Source of the DNA: an uncultured Actinotalea sp.
GTDB taxonomy: Bacteria > Actinomycetota > Actinomycetes > Actinomycetales > Cellulomonadaceae
DNA length: 13,690 nucleotides
Assembly (NCBI RefSeq): GCF_946885855.1
Contig: NZ_CAMPHH010000066.1
Span: 1 to 13,690, forward strand
Reading direction: 5' to 3'
Shown: positions 13,646 through 13,690 of the stretch, one piece after another
How the letters are laid out: each line of letters opens with the position of its first letter
Position numbering within the stretch: position 1 is the first letter of the stretch
Notes under the pieces: generated by a model
The model's database searches: none
Told to the model about the DNA's origin: nothing
Seen by the model: only the letters and a program-made list of their open reading frames with translations
Program-made: the position numbers and the translations under genes

Positions 13646-13690
13646 CTGGCCCTCGGCGCCGAGCACTCGCCGGGCCGCATCCGCGACCAC

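Noticed and set aside
1..13690. CRISPR array, insertion sequence or prophage genes
   Set aside because: No regularly spaced repeats, transposase, integrase or phage structural motifs were found on either strand.

Overview
The window is very GC-rich, and its codons end almost always in G or C. Start codons are a mix of GTG, TTG and ATG, and several genes have a TANNNT-type -10 hexamer six to eight bases before the start codon, as expected for leaderless mRNAs. These traits and the protein families point to a high-GC actinobacterium. A Micrococcales/Cellulomonas-like organism is my best guess, but it is an inference and no database comparison was possible.

Left half (1-6515, mostly minus strand): a Dpp/Opp-type peptide ABC importer. 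In transcription order it holds a lipoprotein substrate-binding protein (6515-4638), an unusually long DppB-type permease (4377-2857), a DppC-type permease overlapping it by ATGA (2860-1757), and an ATP-binding protein (930 to beyond base 1). Two things break this layout. Three tandem hairpins lie right behind the binding-protein stop, and a small PH-domain-like membrane protein gene sits in reverse orientation (1017-1697) between the second permease and the ATPase. The 376-bp region upstream of the binding protein (6516-6891) has no gene. It holds a -10 candidate, a perfect 17-bp palindrome, a nested inverted repeat and a 13-bp direct repeat, and so looks like a regulatory region.

Right half (6892-13690): a signalling and membrane neighbourhood. 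Two paralogous single-pass membrane proteins with PQQ-like beta-propeller exteriors (8367-6892 and 12668-11070, both minus) flank two plus-strand genes. These are a cytoplasmic PAS-PAS-GAF-PP2C (SpoIIE/RsbU-type) phosphatase (8547-10649) and a small diverged YidD-like protein (10731-11009). Beyond the second propeller come a GNAT acetyltransferase (13246-12683) and a STAS-domain anti-sigma-factor antagonist (about 13645-13313), both minus. The phosphatase and the STAS protein are the two classic ends of a partner-switching pathway, in which the phosphatase dephosphorylates the STAS protein so that it can capture an anti-sigma kinase. No kinase or sigma gene is visible here.

The most interesting part is the propeller-phosphatase-YidD-propeller block. 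The paralogous propellers, the shared leaderless promoter architecture and the nearby STAS gene suggest, but do not prove, an envelope-sensing module.
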